A stretch of 41,865 nt of DNA, taken from the NCBI RefSeq assembly GCF_030161475.1, contig NZ_BSUG01000014.1:25148-67012 (forward strand), in the 5' to 3' direction. A program made the translations under genes and the position numbers. Origin of the DNA: Tetragenococcus halophilus subsp. flandriensis (GTDB lineage Bacteria; Bacillota; Bacilli; Lactobacillales; Enterococcaceae). Position 1 is the stretch's first letter. Each line of letters opens with the position of its first letter. Under the pieces are notes generated by a model. That model was not told the DNA's origin. It was given only the letters and a program-made list of their open reading frames with translations, and made no database searches. Of the stretch, positions 35,691 through 41,865 are shown one piece after another.

Positions 35691-35721
35691 ATAATAAAAC
35701 TTAAGGTAGACTTTAAGTCAA
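35691..35721 (-). promoter_or_regulatory. MerR-type promoter of the aldo/keto reductase
   Basis: TTGACT and TATTAT on the minus strand are 19 bases apart, and the spacer carries the inverted repeat ACTTAAAG-TCTA-CCTTAAGT (35699-35718, 7 of 8 arm positions paired). A 19-base spacer spanned by a palindrome is the hallmark of MerR-family activators that sense thiol or carbonyl stress. No MerR gene is in the window. Confidence 0.7.
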
Positions 35722-35758
35722 GTTAATGAATCCATAAATTGCAAATATCAAAAATTTT

Positions 35759-36592
35759 CTACCAAACGGGAATACTTGAACCTTGTGTCATATCATCAAT
35801 AACTTCCTTGACTTCGTCTGTTTGATAATAATCAACTACCGTTTGATATATTTCATTATCTTTTTCATCTTCACGCGCTGCGATAACATTGTAATACGGT
35901 TTCGAAGATTCGGCCACTGGTTCTAAGAAAATCGCATCCTCAGTTGGTATAAAGCCAGCATCTACAGCTACATTGTTATTAACACAAGCAATATCAACAT
36001 CATCCAATGAACGAATCGTCTGATTCGCGTCTAATTCTTCAAACTGCAAATTCTTTGGATTAGCCGTGATATCATTTGTAGTCGGCATATTCCCTTTATC
36101 TTCATCTAGTTCGATTAAATCTGCTTGTTGTAACAGCAATAAAGCACGACTTTCATTGGAAACATCATTAGGTAACGCAACTTCTGCTCCATCTTCCAAG
36201 TCTTCTACGTCTTCAATTTTATCAGAAAAAATCCCTAATGGATTTAAGTTAGTATAGGCAATCGTTGTATTGCTAAATCCACCTTCTTCGTTGATTTCAT
36301 CCATAAAAATTTCCGTCAAAGAGGTATGTAGATCGATTGACCCATCTTCTAAGGCCGTGATCGGTGTACGGTAGTCAGTAAATGTGACGATTTCTAAATC
36401 GATATCTTCTTTTTCTTTCAGTTCTTCTTGCACATACTCCCAATCTTCATTATTTTCTCCTACAACACCAAGTTTAACTGTTTTATCTTCACTATCTTCT
36501 GCATTACTATCTCCAGCACCACAAGCACCTAATAAAGTAATTGAAGTTATTGCTAAAAACCCTGTGATTATTTTTTTCCACCCTTTTTTCAT
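35759..36592 (-). CDS. metQ: Methionine ABC transporter substrate-binding lipoprotein
   Basis: 277 residues. The lipobox is LGAC with Cys at 24. The NlpA/MetQ fold follows: KTVKLGVVGENNEDWEYVQE, DLEIVTFTDYRTPITALEDG, NPLGIFSDKIEDVEDLEDGA and YYNVIAAREDEKDNEIYQTV. It captures methionine outside and passes it to the MetN-MetI (MetP) transporter. A T-box leader with a Met codon controls it. The ATPase and permease genes are not in the window. The mature protein has about 63 Asp/Glu against 14 Lys/Arg, unusual even for the family. The start follows AGGAGGGTTTTTT. Confidence 0.92.
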   Translation of the reverse strand: MKKGWKKIITGFLAITSITLLGACGAGDSNAEDSEDKTVKLGVVGENNEDWEYVQEELKEKEDIDLEIVTFTDYRTPITALEDGSIDLHTSLTEIFMDEINEEGGFSNTTIAYTNLNPLGIFSDKIEDVEDLEDGAEVALPNDVSNESRALLLLQQADLIELDEDKGNMPTTNDITANPKNLQFEELDANQTIRSLDDVDIACVNNNVAVDAGFIPTEDAIFLEPVAESSKPYYNVIAAREDEKDNEIYQTVVDYYQTDEVKEVIDDMTQGSSIPVW

Positions 36593-36619
36593 AAAAAACC
36601 CTCCTCTTTTAATTTTTAA

Positions 36620-36666
36620 AACAAAAAAAGCCCTTTTACCAGCAATTGAATGCTGGTAAAAGGGCG
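36620..36666 (-). terminator. T-box-controlled terminator of metQ
   Basis: On the minus strand GCCCTTTTACCAGCA pairs with TGCTGGTAAAAGGGC over a short loop and is followed by TTTTTTTG, directly after the T-box sequence. Confidence 0.92.
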
Positions 36667-36892
36667 AATAATCGCGGTACCACCTTTGTTCAGAAGTTTC
36701 CTTCTCTCATCCCGACAAATCTGCTACTATCGGTGCCCTTTGTTAACGGGTAGACTTAACCCGAAATTGTTTACCTATCAACAATTTTTCTCAGAGACCA
36801 TTTTCAACTCTTCCAACAGATCTTTTCCACCAGACAAGACCTCTCTAAATGTTTTTCAAATCTACTTTTCTCATCACAGAATTTTTATATTT
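36621..36892 (-). promoter_or_regulatory. T-box leader, probably methionine-specific
   Basis: The T-box signature AAAGGTGGTACCGCGATTAT lies at about 36669-36688 on the minus strand, followed by the terminator. Further upstream is a stem I region with an AGAGAG motif near 36845. The candidate specifier codon is ATG (36799-36801) in GAAAATGGTCTCTGAG, which fits a Met tRNA and the metQ gene downstream. Uncharged tRNA-Met would favour the antiterminator. Confidence 0.88.
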
Positions 36893-36898
36893 TTCTGA

Positions 36899-36927
36899 AT
36901 ACTACAGGAAATAAGAAGGAATGTCAA
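36899..36927 (-). promoter_or_regulatory. Promoter of the metQ T-box transcript
   Basis: A perfect -35 TTGACA, a 17-base spacer and TAGTAT as -10, just upstream of the T-box leader. Confidence 0.8.
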
Positions 36928-36929
36928 GA

Positions 36930-37100
36930 ACCAAAAAAGAAATTCTGTTTTTAGCATTAATGAACGATATTTTGCTTTACACTATAATTTGGAACATTGA
37001 GTGATTCATCTAGAAAAAGTTTTATCACGTAATCATATGAAGAGTCATTAGCAAAAACCTAGTTATATTTCCATCAATAAACTTTACATTTTACCATCTT
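36930..37100. other. Intergenic region without a recognised feature
   Basis: AT-rich sequence between the metQ promoter and the DUF6440 stop. It has a TATAAT on the plus strand near 36980 but no frame of note on either strand. Confidence 0.5.
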
Positions 37101-37274
37101 TTAAAAATTCTCATCTACTAGCGGTTTTCCATCTTTATCAACCAAAACCGTTATTCCAACCCCGTAGCCTTCTTCGTAAACCAAGTATAAAACACCCGTT
37201 TCATTGTCACGAACTATTTTTTCTGCCTTTAATTTTCCTTGCGTATAAATTTCTTCGAAACGTTTTTCTGCCAT
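37101..37274 (-). CDS. Small DUF6440-type protein
   Basis: 57 residues starting MAEKRFEEIYTQGKLKAEKI, then VRDNETGVLYLVYEEGYGVG and ending DKDGKPLVDENF. The pattern (basic start, IVRDNETGVLYL strand, GYG turn, DKDGKP loop) matches DUF6440, a family of very small beta-rich proteins of unknown function common in firmicutes and near phage or stress loci. The ATG follows ACAGGAGGGATATACT, a strong ribosome binding site, which supports real expression. It stands alone. Confidence 0.75.
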   Translation of the reverse strand: MAEKRFEEIYTQGKLKAEKIVRDNETGVLYLVYEEGYGVGITVLVDKDGKPLVDENF

Positions 37275-37429
37275 AGTATATCCCTCCTGTTCCCTTGTAT
37301 TTAAAAATTACATTCTTAAAGCTATAATTCAAAAAAGATACAATGCTAATTTTTCTAAACTCACTATTTACCTTCAACTTCATTTTACCATTTTTAAACC
37401 TTATTGAAAGCGATATCAACTGTTCATCA

Positions 37430-37477
37430 AAAATAAAGAGACTGGATAAAATTTAGCCAGCCTCCTCTAGTCTCTTA
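37430..37477 (-). terminator. Terminator of the glycyl radical enzyme gene
   Basis: On the minus strand AAGAGACT and AGTCTCTT close a stem that also contains CTGG/CCAG and ends in TTATTTTTG. It begins at the stop codon. Confidence 0.75.
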
Positions 37478-39913
37478 TACCGCATGTTCAGTCCGTTCAA
37501 TGATGTCATCCTGGGTAGCTTTTGATAATACATTAAAGAATGCCGAATAACCAGCAACACGTACAATTAAATCACGGTGTTTTTCTGGATGTTTTTGTGC
37601 GTCAACCAATGTTTTTCTAGATACGACATTATATTGAATATGGTAGCCATTTAATTTATTGAAAAATGTTCGTATCAACATAATTAACTTCTGCTTATCC
37701 TCTTCTTTAGCCAACGTTTGTGGATTTACTTTTTGGTTAAGTAAAACACCGCCTACAATGTCTTCTGTAGGCAATTTCGACACTGATTTTAACACTGCAG
37801 TTGGTCCGTTTTGGTCCATATTATGTGAAGGTGAACATCCTTCAGCTAGCGGTGTCCACGCTTGTCGCCCATCTGGCGTAGCCATTGTAGTGCGGCCTTG
37901 CCCCACATTTGCCGAAATAGATGACGTTCCTGAATAACGAATACCTCCAATAGGGCCACGTCCATAGCGTGTATTCGGATATTTTTTGATCTCGTCAATA
38001 TAGCTATCATAAGCTTTAGTGGCTAATTGATCAGTATAATCATCATCATTTCCGTACTTAGGCGCTTCATGAAGAATCATTTGTTGGATTTCTTGACTTC
38101 TTTGACTCGCCCAGTTCGTCATTAGCGCTTCCCAAAGCTCTTCTTGTGTTACTTTTTCTTCTTCAAAAACTAGTTTTTTAATAGCCGCCAATGAATCCGC
38201 AAGGTTTGCGATTCCCACTTGTAATCCAGAGATAAAGTCATAAATGGCACCGCCTCCTTTGATCGTTTGCCCACGACCAATACAATCTTCTGTTAAAGCT
38301 GAACATAAAATATCAGGCACTTCTTTTTCAATCCCTAGATCAATCGCATTTTCAACAATTACACTCATACGTGTTAACTCTCGAACCGTCTTATCCCAGG
38401 CTTTTTCTAAATCAGTAAAGGTCTGCATATCCTTAAAATACCCGTGCCCCTGAGTAAAACGGTGACCTGACACAGGATCAATGCCGTTATTCATCACGAT
38501 CATTAAAATCTTAGGAAAGTTCATATAACTCATACCCGTACAACGATAGCCCCATTTACCTGGAACTGCTGTTTCTACACAACCGATAGCGCTATAATCA
38601 TAGGCATCTTCTTCTGCTACGCCATATTTAATGAATGACGGAATGATCACTTCATCGCTATTAAAAGCCGGCATACCAAAACCTAGCTTCATCACTTCAA
38701 TAGCTTCGTTCATAAAGTCTTCATTCAAACCTGCATGATAACGTACGGTCAAATTAGGTTGTGGCAATTTAGTTTGCGCTACACTACGTAAAACTAAAAA
38801 TGAAAGTTTATTGACCGCGTCTTTTTTATCCCTTGTTTGACCTCCGACTGTAACATTCTGATACAAAGGACTTCCTGCACTACTATAAGTATGTGATTGA
38901 CTACGTACTTTGTTGATCGTTAATGTCTTTATCCATAAATTAGTCAATAGCTCAAGTGCTTCATCTTCAGTAATTGCTTCTTTTTCTAAATCAGCTTGCA
39001 AATAAGGGTACATATATTGATCAAAACGACCATAGGAAAGTGAGTGTCCATTTGATTCAATTTGCAAAATTAATTGAATGAACCAAGTCGCTTGTAGTGC
39101 TTCTTTAAAAGATTCAGCCGGTTCGTAAGGAACTTTACTACAAATACGACTTATTTCAAGTAATTCTGCGCGCCGTTTTGTATCTGCTGTTTCGGCCATT
39201 GCTTCTGCCAATTTCGCATAGCGGTTTGCGAAGTTTTTCACAGCATCTATTACAATTAGCACTGCATCATAAAAATGATATTTCTCAATATTTTCTGGTT
39301 TAGCTAAATCTAAACTTTCCTTTGCTTTTATTGTACGTTTTTTATAGCCTTTTAATCCAATTTCCAATAATTTAGGATAGTTAACTGCTAGGTGTGCATC
39401 TCCGGAATTCATTTTTCCTTCCATACCAAAAAATCCAGTTTCCATAAATACGCGAACTTCATCTGGAAGTAGTGCTCCTGCTCTAGCACGTAAATTATTA
39501 TTTTCCCAGAATGGCGCGATAGAACGGATTTGTTCCTTAGTTTCTTCCGTAATATAGAATACGTCACCATCTCTTTTTTCAAATGTATCTAATTCATTCA
39601 TAACAAAATCTAAGGTGTATTCCGGAAAAATCGGCGCATCTCTGTTTGAACTTGCCTGGTTACCGACAATTAACGTTTGATCTTCAATATAAATAGACAT
39701 TTTATCTAAAATATTTTGTAGCATCAAAGCACGTTTTAAAACATTGGGCTGATTTTGATTCTTCTTATAGGCTTCAGTTGCTAATAAAGCTCTTTCTGCA
39801 CAAATATACGGCTTTTTATCTAACACAGTTTCGCGATATTCATTCATACGATCCGTCAAAAGTCCAAAATGCTGCGGCTCTCCAGTTATTGTTTCTGTGG
39901 TTTGGGTCTTCAT
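37475..39913 (-). CDS. Glycyl radical enzyme, YbiW/PflF type (C-x-E eliminase/lyase group)
   Basis: 812 residues. The glycyl radical loop RVAGYSAFFNVLS is at the C-terminus, and the thiyl Cys with its Glu partner is in AIGCVETAVPGKWGYRCTGM. The single Cys followed by x-Glu shows an eliminase/lyase, not pyruvate formate-lyase (which has Cys-Cys). Blocks such as ESNGHSLSYGRFDQYMYPYL, NQASSNRDAPIFPEYTLDF and the end DDIIERTEHAV closely follow E. coli YbiW/PflF. YbiW-type enzymes were recently reported to cleave 1,5-anhydroglucitol 6-phosphate; that substrate is an inference here. The start at 39913 follows AAGGAGAATCGAT; an upstream ATG adds 20 residues without support. Confidence 0.85.
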   Translation of the reverse strand: MKTQTTETITGEPQHFGLLTDRMNEYRETVLDKKPYICAERALLATEAYKKNQNQPNVLKRALMLQNILDKMSIYIEDQTLIVGNQASSNRDAPIFPEYTLDFVMNELDTFEKRDGDVFYITEETKEQIRSIAPFWENNNLRARAGALLPDEVRVFMETGFFGMEGKMNSGDAHLAVNYPKLLEIGLKGYKKRTIKAKESLDLAKPENIEKYHFYDAVLIVIDAVKNFANRYAKLAEAMAETADTKRRAELLEISRICSKVPYEPAESFKEALQATWFIQLILQIESNGHSLSYGRFDQYMYPYLQADLEKEAITEDEALELLTNLWIKTLTINKVRSQSHTYSSAGSPLYQNVTVGGQTRDKKDAVNKLSFLVLRSVAQTKLPQPNLTVRYHAGLNEDFMNEAIEVMKLGFGMPAFNSDEVIIPSFIKYGVAEEDAYDYSAIGCVETAVPGKWGYRCTGMSYMNFPKILMIVMNNGIDPVSGHRFTQGHGYFKDMQTFTDLEKAWDKTVRELTRMSVIVENAIDLGIEKEVPDILCSALTEDCIGRGQTIKGGGAIYDFISGLQVGIANLADSLAAIKKLVFEEEKVTQEELWEALMTNWASQRSQEIQQMILHEAPKYGNDDDYTDQLATKAYDSYIDEIKKYPNTRYGRGPIGGIRYSGTSSISANVGQGRTTMATPDGRQAWTPLAEGCSPSHNMDQNGPTAVLKSVSKLPTEDIVGGVLLNQKVNPQTLAKEEDKQKLIMLIRTFFNKLNGYHIQYNVVSRKTLVDAQKHPEKHRDLIVRVAGYSAFFNVLSKATQDDIIERTEHAV

Positions 39914-39935
39914 ATCGATTCTCCTTTTTTTCATT

Positions 39936-39949
39936 TGAAACCGTTTAAG
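39936..39949 (-). promoter_or_regulatory. Candidate CcpA (cre) site in the glycyl radical enzyme leader
   Basis: TGAAACCGTTTAAG matches the cre core (TGnAAnCGnTnnnCA) except for the last two positions. It lies between the -10 element and the start codon, a usual position for catabolite repression. An operator for the DeoR-type regulator is also possible. Confidence 0.45.
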
Positions 39950-39963
39950 TTTCTTTCGTAATA

Positions 39964-39992
39964 AATATAGCACATTTTTTCACAAAACTCAA
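39964..39992 (-). promoter_or_regulatory. Promoter of the glycyl radical enzyme gene
   Basis: TTGAGT and TATATT with a 17-base spacer on the minus strand, about 50 bases before the start codon. Confidence 0.65.
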
Positions 39993-39999
39993 AAATAAC

Positions 40000-40030
40000 T
40001 AAAAAAAAAGGGCTGAATACAGCCCTTTTA
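40000..40030 (-). terminator. Terminator of the DeoR-family regulator gene
   Basis: On the minus strand AAAAGGGCTG, loop TATT, CAGCCCTTTT and a long T-run, 8 bases after the stop. Confidence 0.93.
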
Positions 40031-40036
40031 ACTTAA

Positions 40037-40780
40037 CTAAACAGTAATAACTTTGATTTCCTGCTTTTCTAAAAATTTTATTTTTTCTTTTTCTATACGC
40101 TTATCTGTATATACCAGCGAAATTTTATCAAATGCAAATTCCGAGACAACGCCTACTTGTAAGAACTTGCTAGAGTCAGTTAAGACGATCGTATGGTTAG
40201 CAGAATTCATCAAAGTATTTGCTGTATCAGAACGGGTTACATCGCTACCTGTGAATCCTCTTTTTTCATCAAAGCCGTCGATTCCCACAAATAACTTATC
40301 AACGTGAAATTCACTGGTTACTTTTTTTACCAGTGGTCCTACGTTCACTTGCGAATCTTTTTGATATTCCCCGCCAATCAATAATACTTTAACCGCTTCA
40401 GCTTTTCTAATATAAGAAGCAATAAAATTAGAGTTGGTAATAATTGTCACATCGTTTTTGCGATAAGCAAGTTCTTCTGCTAATAACGTACAAGTTGAAC
40501 CAGATTCAATCATCACGGTTTCGCCATCTTTCACCAATTTTGCTGCTTCTTTAGCAATTTTTCTTTTTAAATCATAATTAATTGCTAAACGATAGTTGAT
40601 ATCATCTTGACTATTTAATACAGCAAAACCGTGTTGTCGATGAAGAATCCCTCTTTCTTCTAATTTATCCAAATCTTTACGGATCGTAACCCGTGATACC
40701 TCTAATTGATCAGCCAATTCGTTAACTTCTATTTTTTTATTTTCACTTACAATAGCAATAATTTCTTCTTCTCGAGACAT
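40037..40780 (-). CDS. DeoR-family transcriptional regulator
   Basis: 247 residues. The N-terminal helix-turn-helix VNELADQLEVSRVTIRKDLD is followed by the sugar-phosphate-sensing domain: GETVMIESGSTCTLLAEELA, VTIITNSNFIASY, LIGGEYQKDSQVNVGP and FVGIDGFDEKRGFTGSDVTR. Such repressors respond to phosphorylated sugars, which fits a lyase acting on a sugar phosphate. It is in line with the enzyme gene and divergent from the activase gene, so it probably controls both. The ribosome binding site is GAGGGATAGAG. Confidence 0.93.
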   Translation of the reverse strand: MSREEEIIAIVSENKKIEVNELADQLEVSRVTIRKDLDKLEERGILHRQHGFAVLNSQDDINYRLAINYDLKRKIAKEAAKLVKDGETVMIESGSTCTLLAEELAYRKNDVTIITNSNFIASYIRKAEAVKVLLIGGEYQKDSQVNVGPLVKKVTSEFHVDKLFVGIDGFDEKRGFTGSDVTRSDTANTLMNSANHTIVLTDSSKFLQVGVVSEFAFDKISLVYTDKRIEKEKIKFLEKQEIKVITV

Positions 40781-40806
40781 CTCTATCCCTCACTTTTATT
40801 TTATTA

Positions 40807-40835
40807 AGAATACCATATTTATAAATACCTAACAA
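40807..40835 (-). promoter_or_regulatory. Promoter of the DeoR-family regulator
   Basis: TTGTTA and TATTCT with a 17-base spacer on the minus strand, 27-55 bases before the start codon. Confidence 0.6.
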
Positions 40836-40858
40836 TTTTTCTATACGGGCCTTTCATT

Positions 40859-40878
40859 CGTAACTTATTAATTTTACG
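40859..40878. promoter_or_regulatory. Candidate operator between regulator and activase genes
   Basis: CGTAA and TTACG form an inverted repeat with a 10-base AT-rich spacer. Its half TTCGTAA recurs at 39955-39961 next to the -10 element of the glycyl radical enzyme gene, so one regulator could bind both places. Confidence 0.35.
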
Positions 40879-40930
40879 TATGTTAATTTTTGTGATACTA
40901 TAAACTTGATTAAAAAAGAAGGGGATTTAT

Positions 40931-41719
40931 ATGACGACAAAAACACCACTGCAGGCCTGTATTTTTAATATTCAAAAGTTCAGTATCCATGATGGTCCTG
41001 GCATTCGTACAGTAGTTTTTTTCAAGGGCTGTCCTTTACGTTGTTACTGGTGTGCTAACCCTGAATCACAAAGTGGTAAAGCAGAAAAAATGTGGGACGA
41101 TCAACAAAAAAAATATACCACTGTTGGTGAATATAAAACAATTGATGAAATCATAGAAGAAGTCGTAAAAGACCTTCCTTTTTATGAAGAATCCGGTGGT
41201 GGCGTCACGCTTTCAGGAGGGGAAGTATTGTATCAGGCCGAATTTGCAACTGAACTATTAAAACAGTTAAAAGCTAAGGGAATCCATACAGCTGCAGAAA
41301 CCACGGGGCAAGCTAATCCTCACATCTTTGAAAAATTTATTGCACAAGTGGATACCTTGTATTTTGATGTAAAACATTACGATCCTAATAAGCATCGCCA
41401 AGGAATTGGTACGACCAACAAGTTGATCTTAAAAAATCTAGCTTTAGCTTTAGAAAAACAAAAGGACCTAACCGTCCGTATCCCTGTCATCCCTCACTTT
41501 AATGATAGTTGCGAAGATGCCCGACAATTTGCCCGTTTATTTAAGCAAATGGGTGTTGAAAATATAGAACTATTACCCTTTCACCAATTTGGGCAGAAAA
41601 AATATGAAAACTTAAATCGTAAATATGAACTGCAAGGTATTCCACAACTCCATACTGAGGACTTGGATTATTTTGGAAAAATTATGGAAGAATACAATAT
41701 TTCCTATCTTACAAGATAG
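40931..41719 (+). CDS. Radical-SAM activase of the glycyl radical enzyme, without auxiliary cluster domain
   Basis: 262 residues. The radical-SAM cysteines are in FKGCPLRCYWCANPESQ (C-x3-C-x2-C), preceded by SIHDGPGIRTVVF, and GGVTLSGGEVLYQ binds SAM. It would abstract hydrogen from Gly of the neighbouring enzyme. E. coli YbiY and other eliminase activases carry an insertion of about 55 residues with two extra [4Fe-4S] clusters after the CxNPES motif. Here only a Lys/Asp-rich linker of about 17 residues (EKMWDDQQKKYTTVGEYKT) joins to the IDEIIEEV helix, with no Cys. In that respect it resembles the pyruvate formate-lyase activase. The start follows GAAGGGGATTTAT. Confidence 0.9.
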   Translation: MTTKTPLQACIFNIQKFSIHDGPGIRTVVFFKGCPLRCYWCANPESQSGKAEKMWDDQQKKYTTVGEYKTIDEIIEEVVKDLPFYEESGGGVTLSGGEVLYQAEFATELLKQLKAKGIHTAAETTGQANPHIFEKFIAQVDTLYFDVKHYDPNKHRQGIGTTNKLILKNLALALEKQKDLTVRIPVIPHFNDSCEDARQFARLFKQMGVENIELLPFHQFGQKKYENLNRKYELQGIPQLHTEDLDYFGKIMEEYNISYLTR

Positions 41720-41746
41720 AAAAAAGCTCTAATTCAGCTTAAAATG

Positions 41747-41816
41747 GTCCCTATAAAATAGACACTGATAAAAAACCCCCTTTAAGCGGTATTTATCATT
41801 CTGTTTTATAGGGGCT
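41747..41816. terminator. Long imperfect hairpin at the right edge
   Basis: CCCTATAAAA (41749-41758) pairs with TTTTATAGGG (41804-41813), and GATAAA with TTTATC inside. It can serve as the terminator of the activase gene. The sequence style (CCCTATAAAATAGACA) also recalls the ends of IS3-family elements, and a -10-like TACAAT and GGGAGAG follow, so an insertion sequence or another gene may start at the edge. The window ends too early to decide. Confidence 0.5.
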
Positions 41817-41865
41817 GTTTTTTATGTACAATAGAGGGAGAGAAACATTTGATTTCGTTTGATCC

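Noticed and set aside
36066-36257. Plus-strand Ser-rich frames across metQ
   Set aside because: They are antisense shadows of the acidic MetQ codons (GAA/GAT read as TTC/ATC) and lack ribosome binding sites.
37475-39913. Pyruvate formate-lyase
   Set aside because: The active site has one Cys followed by x-Glu, not Cys-Cys, and the motifs follow YbiW/PflF.

Overview
The window looks like a chromosomal stretch from a low-GC Gram-positive coccus of the Enterococcaceae. Evidence: the bifunctional mevalonate enzyme MvaE next to MvaS, a SAG1386/EF1546-type LysM protein beside cmk, rpsA, der and hup, and a Bacillus-like housekeeping order (xerD-fur, dnaG-rpoD, scpA-scpB-rluB, recQ-ypbB-fer). Exported proteins are strikingly acidic: the DUF4430 lipoprotein has about 39 Asp/Glu against 2 Lys, and MetQ about 63 Asp/Glu against 14 Lys/Arg. 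That fits a halophile such as Tetragenococcus. The genus is an inference.

Layout. 1-3.4 kb: a cut 5-formyltetrahydrofolate cyclo-ligase, ribosomal protein L33, a secreted Apf-like LysM protein, a membrane-anchored nuclease and an unknown gene. 3.5-8.1 kb: a minus-strand run hup > degenerate aroB-like gene > ypiA (TPR) > reoY/ypiB > mazG-like > cca. 8.4-16.5 kb: hup, der, rpsA, a DUF4430 lipoprotein, cmk, an EF1546-type LysM protein, recQ and ypbB, with ferredoxin divergent. 16.7-21.3 kb: ribU under an FMN riboswitch, rluB, scpB, scpA, xerD, and fur under perfect and near-perfect Per boxes. 21.4-28.2 kb: cvfB, azlC/azlD, rpoD, dnaG, popT and a PvaA-like lysozyme. 28.3-34.2 kb: an unknown gene, an NdpA-like nucleoid protein, mvaE and mvaS. 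34.2-37.3 kb: a broken DUF2255 gene, an aldo/keto reductase behind a MerR-type promoter, metQ behind a Met T-box, and a small DUF6440 gene. 37.4-41.8 kb: a glycyl radical enzyme of the E. coli YbiW/PflF type, a DeoR-family regulator and a radical-SAM activase, then a long hairpin at the right edge.

What stands out. (1) Tandem, non-CRISPR repeats with a period of 41-42 bp lie in the 3' flanks of four genes (884-1019, 8219-8386, 23348-23445, 30221-30335). They fall into at least three sequence families, and two of them form hairpins with signs of covariation. (2) Where Bacillus has aroB (between hup/hbs and ypiA-ypiB) there is a full-length dehydroquinate-synthase-fold protein that has lost all the zinc-ligand motifs, so it is probably a repurposed pseudoenzyme co-transcribed with the MurA-turnover factor ReoY. 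(3) The activase of the glycyl radical locus lacks the auxiliary iron-sulfur domain usual for eliminase-type activases. (4) The fur promoter carries two Per boxes exactly 42 bp apart.

All calls come from reading the sequence and remembered family features. No database search was run.
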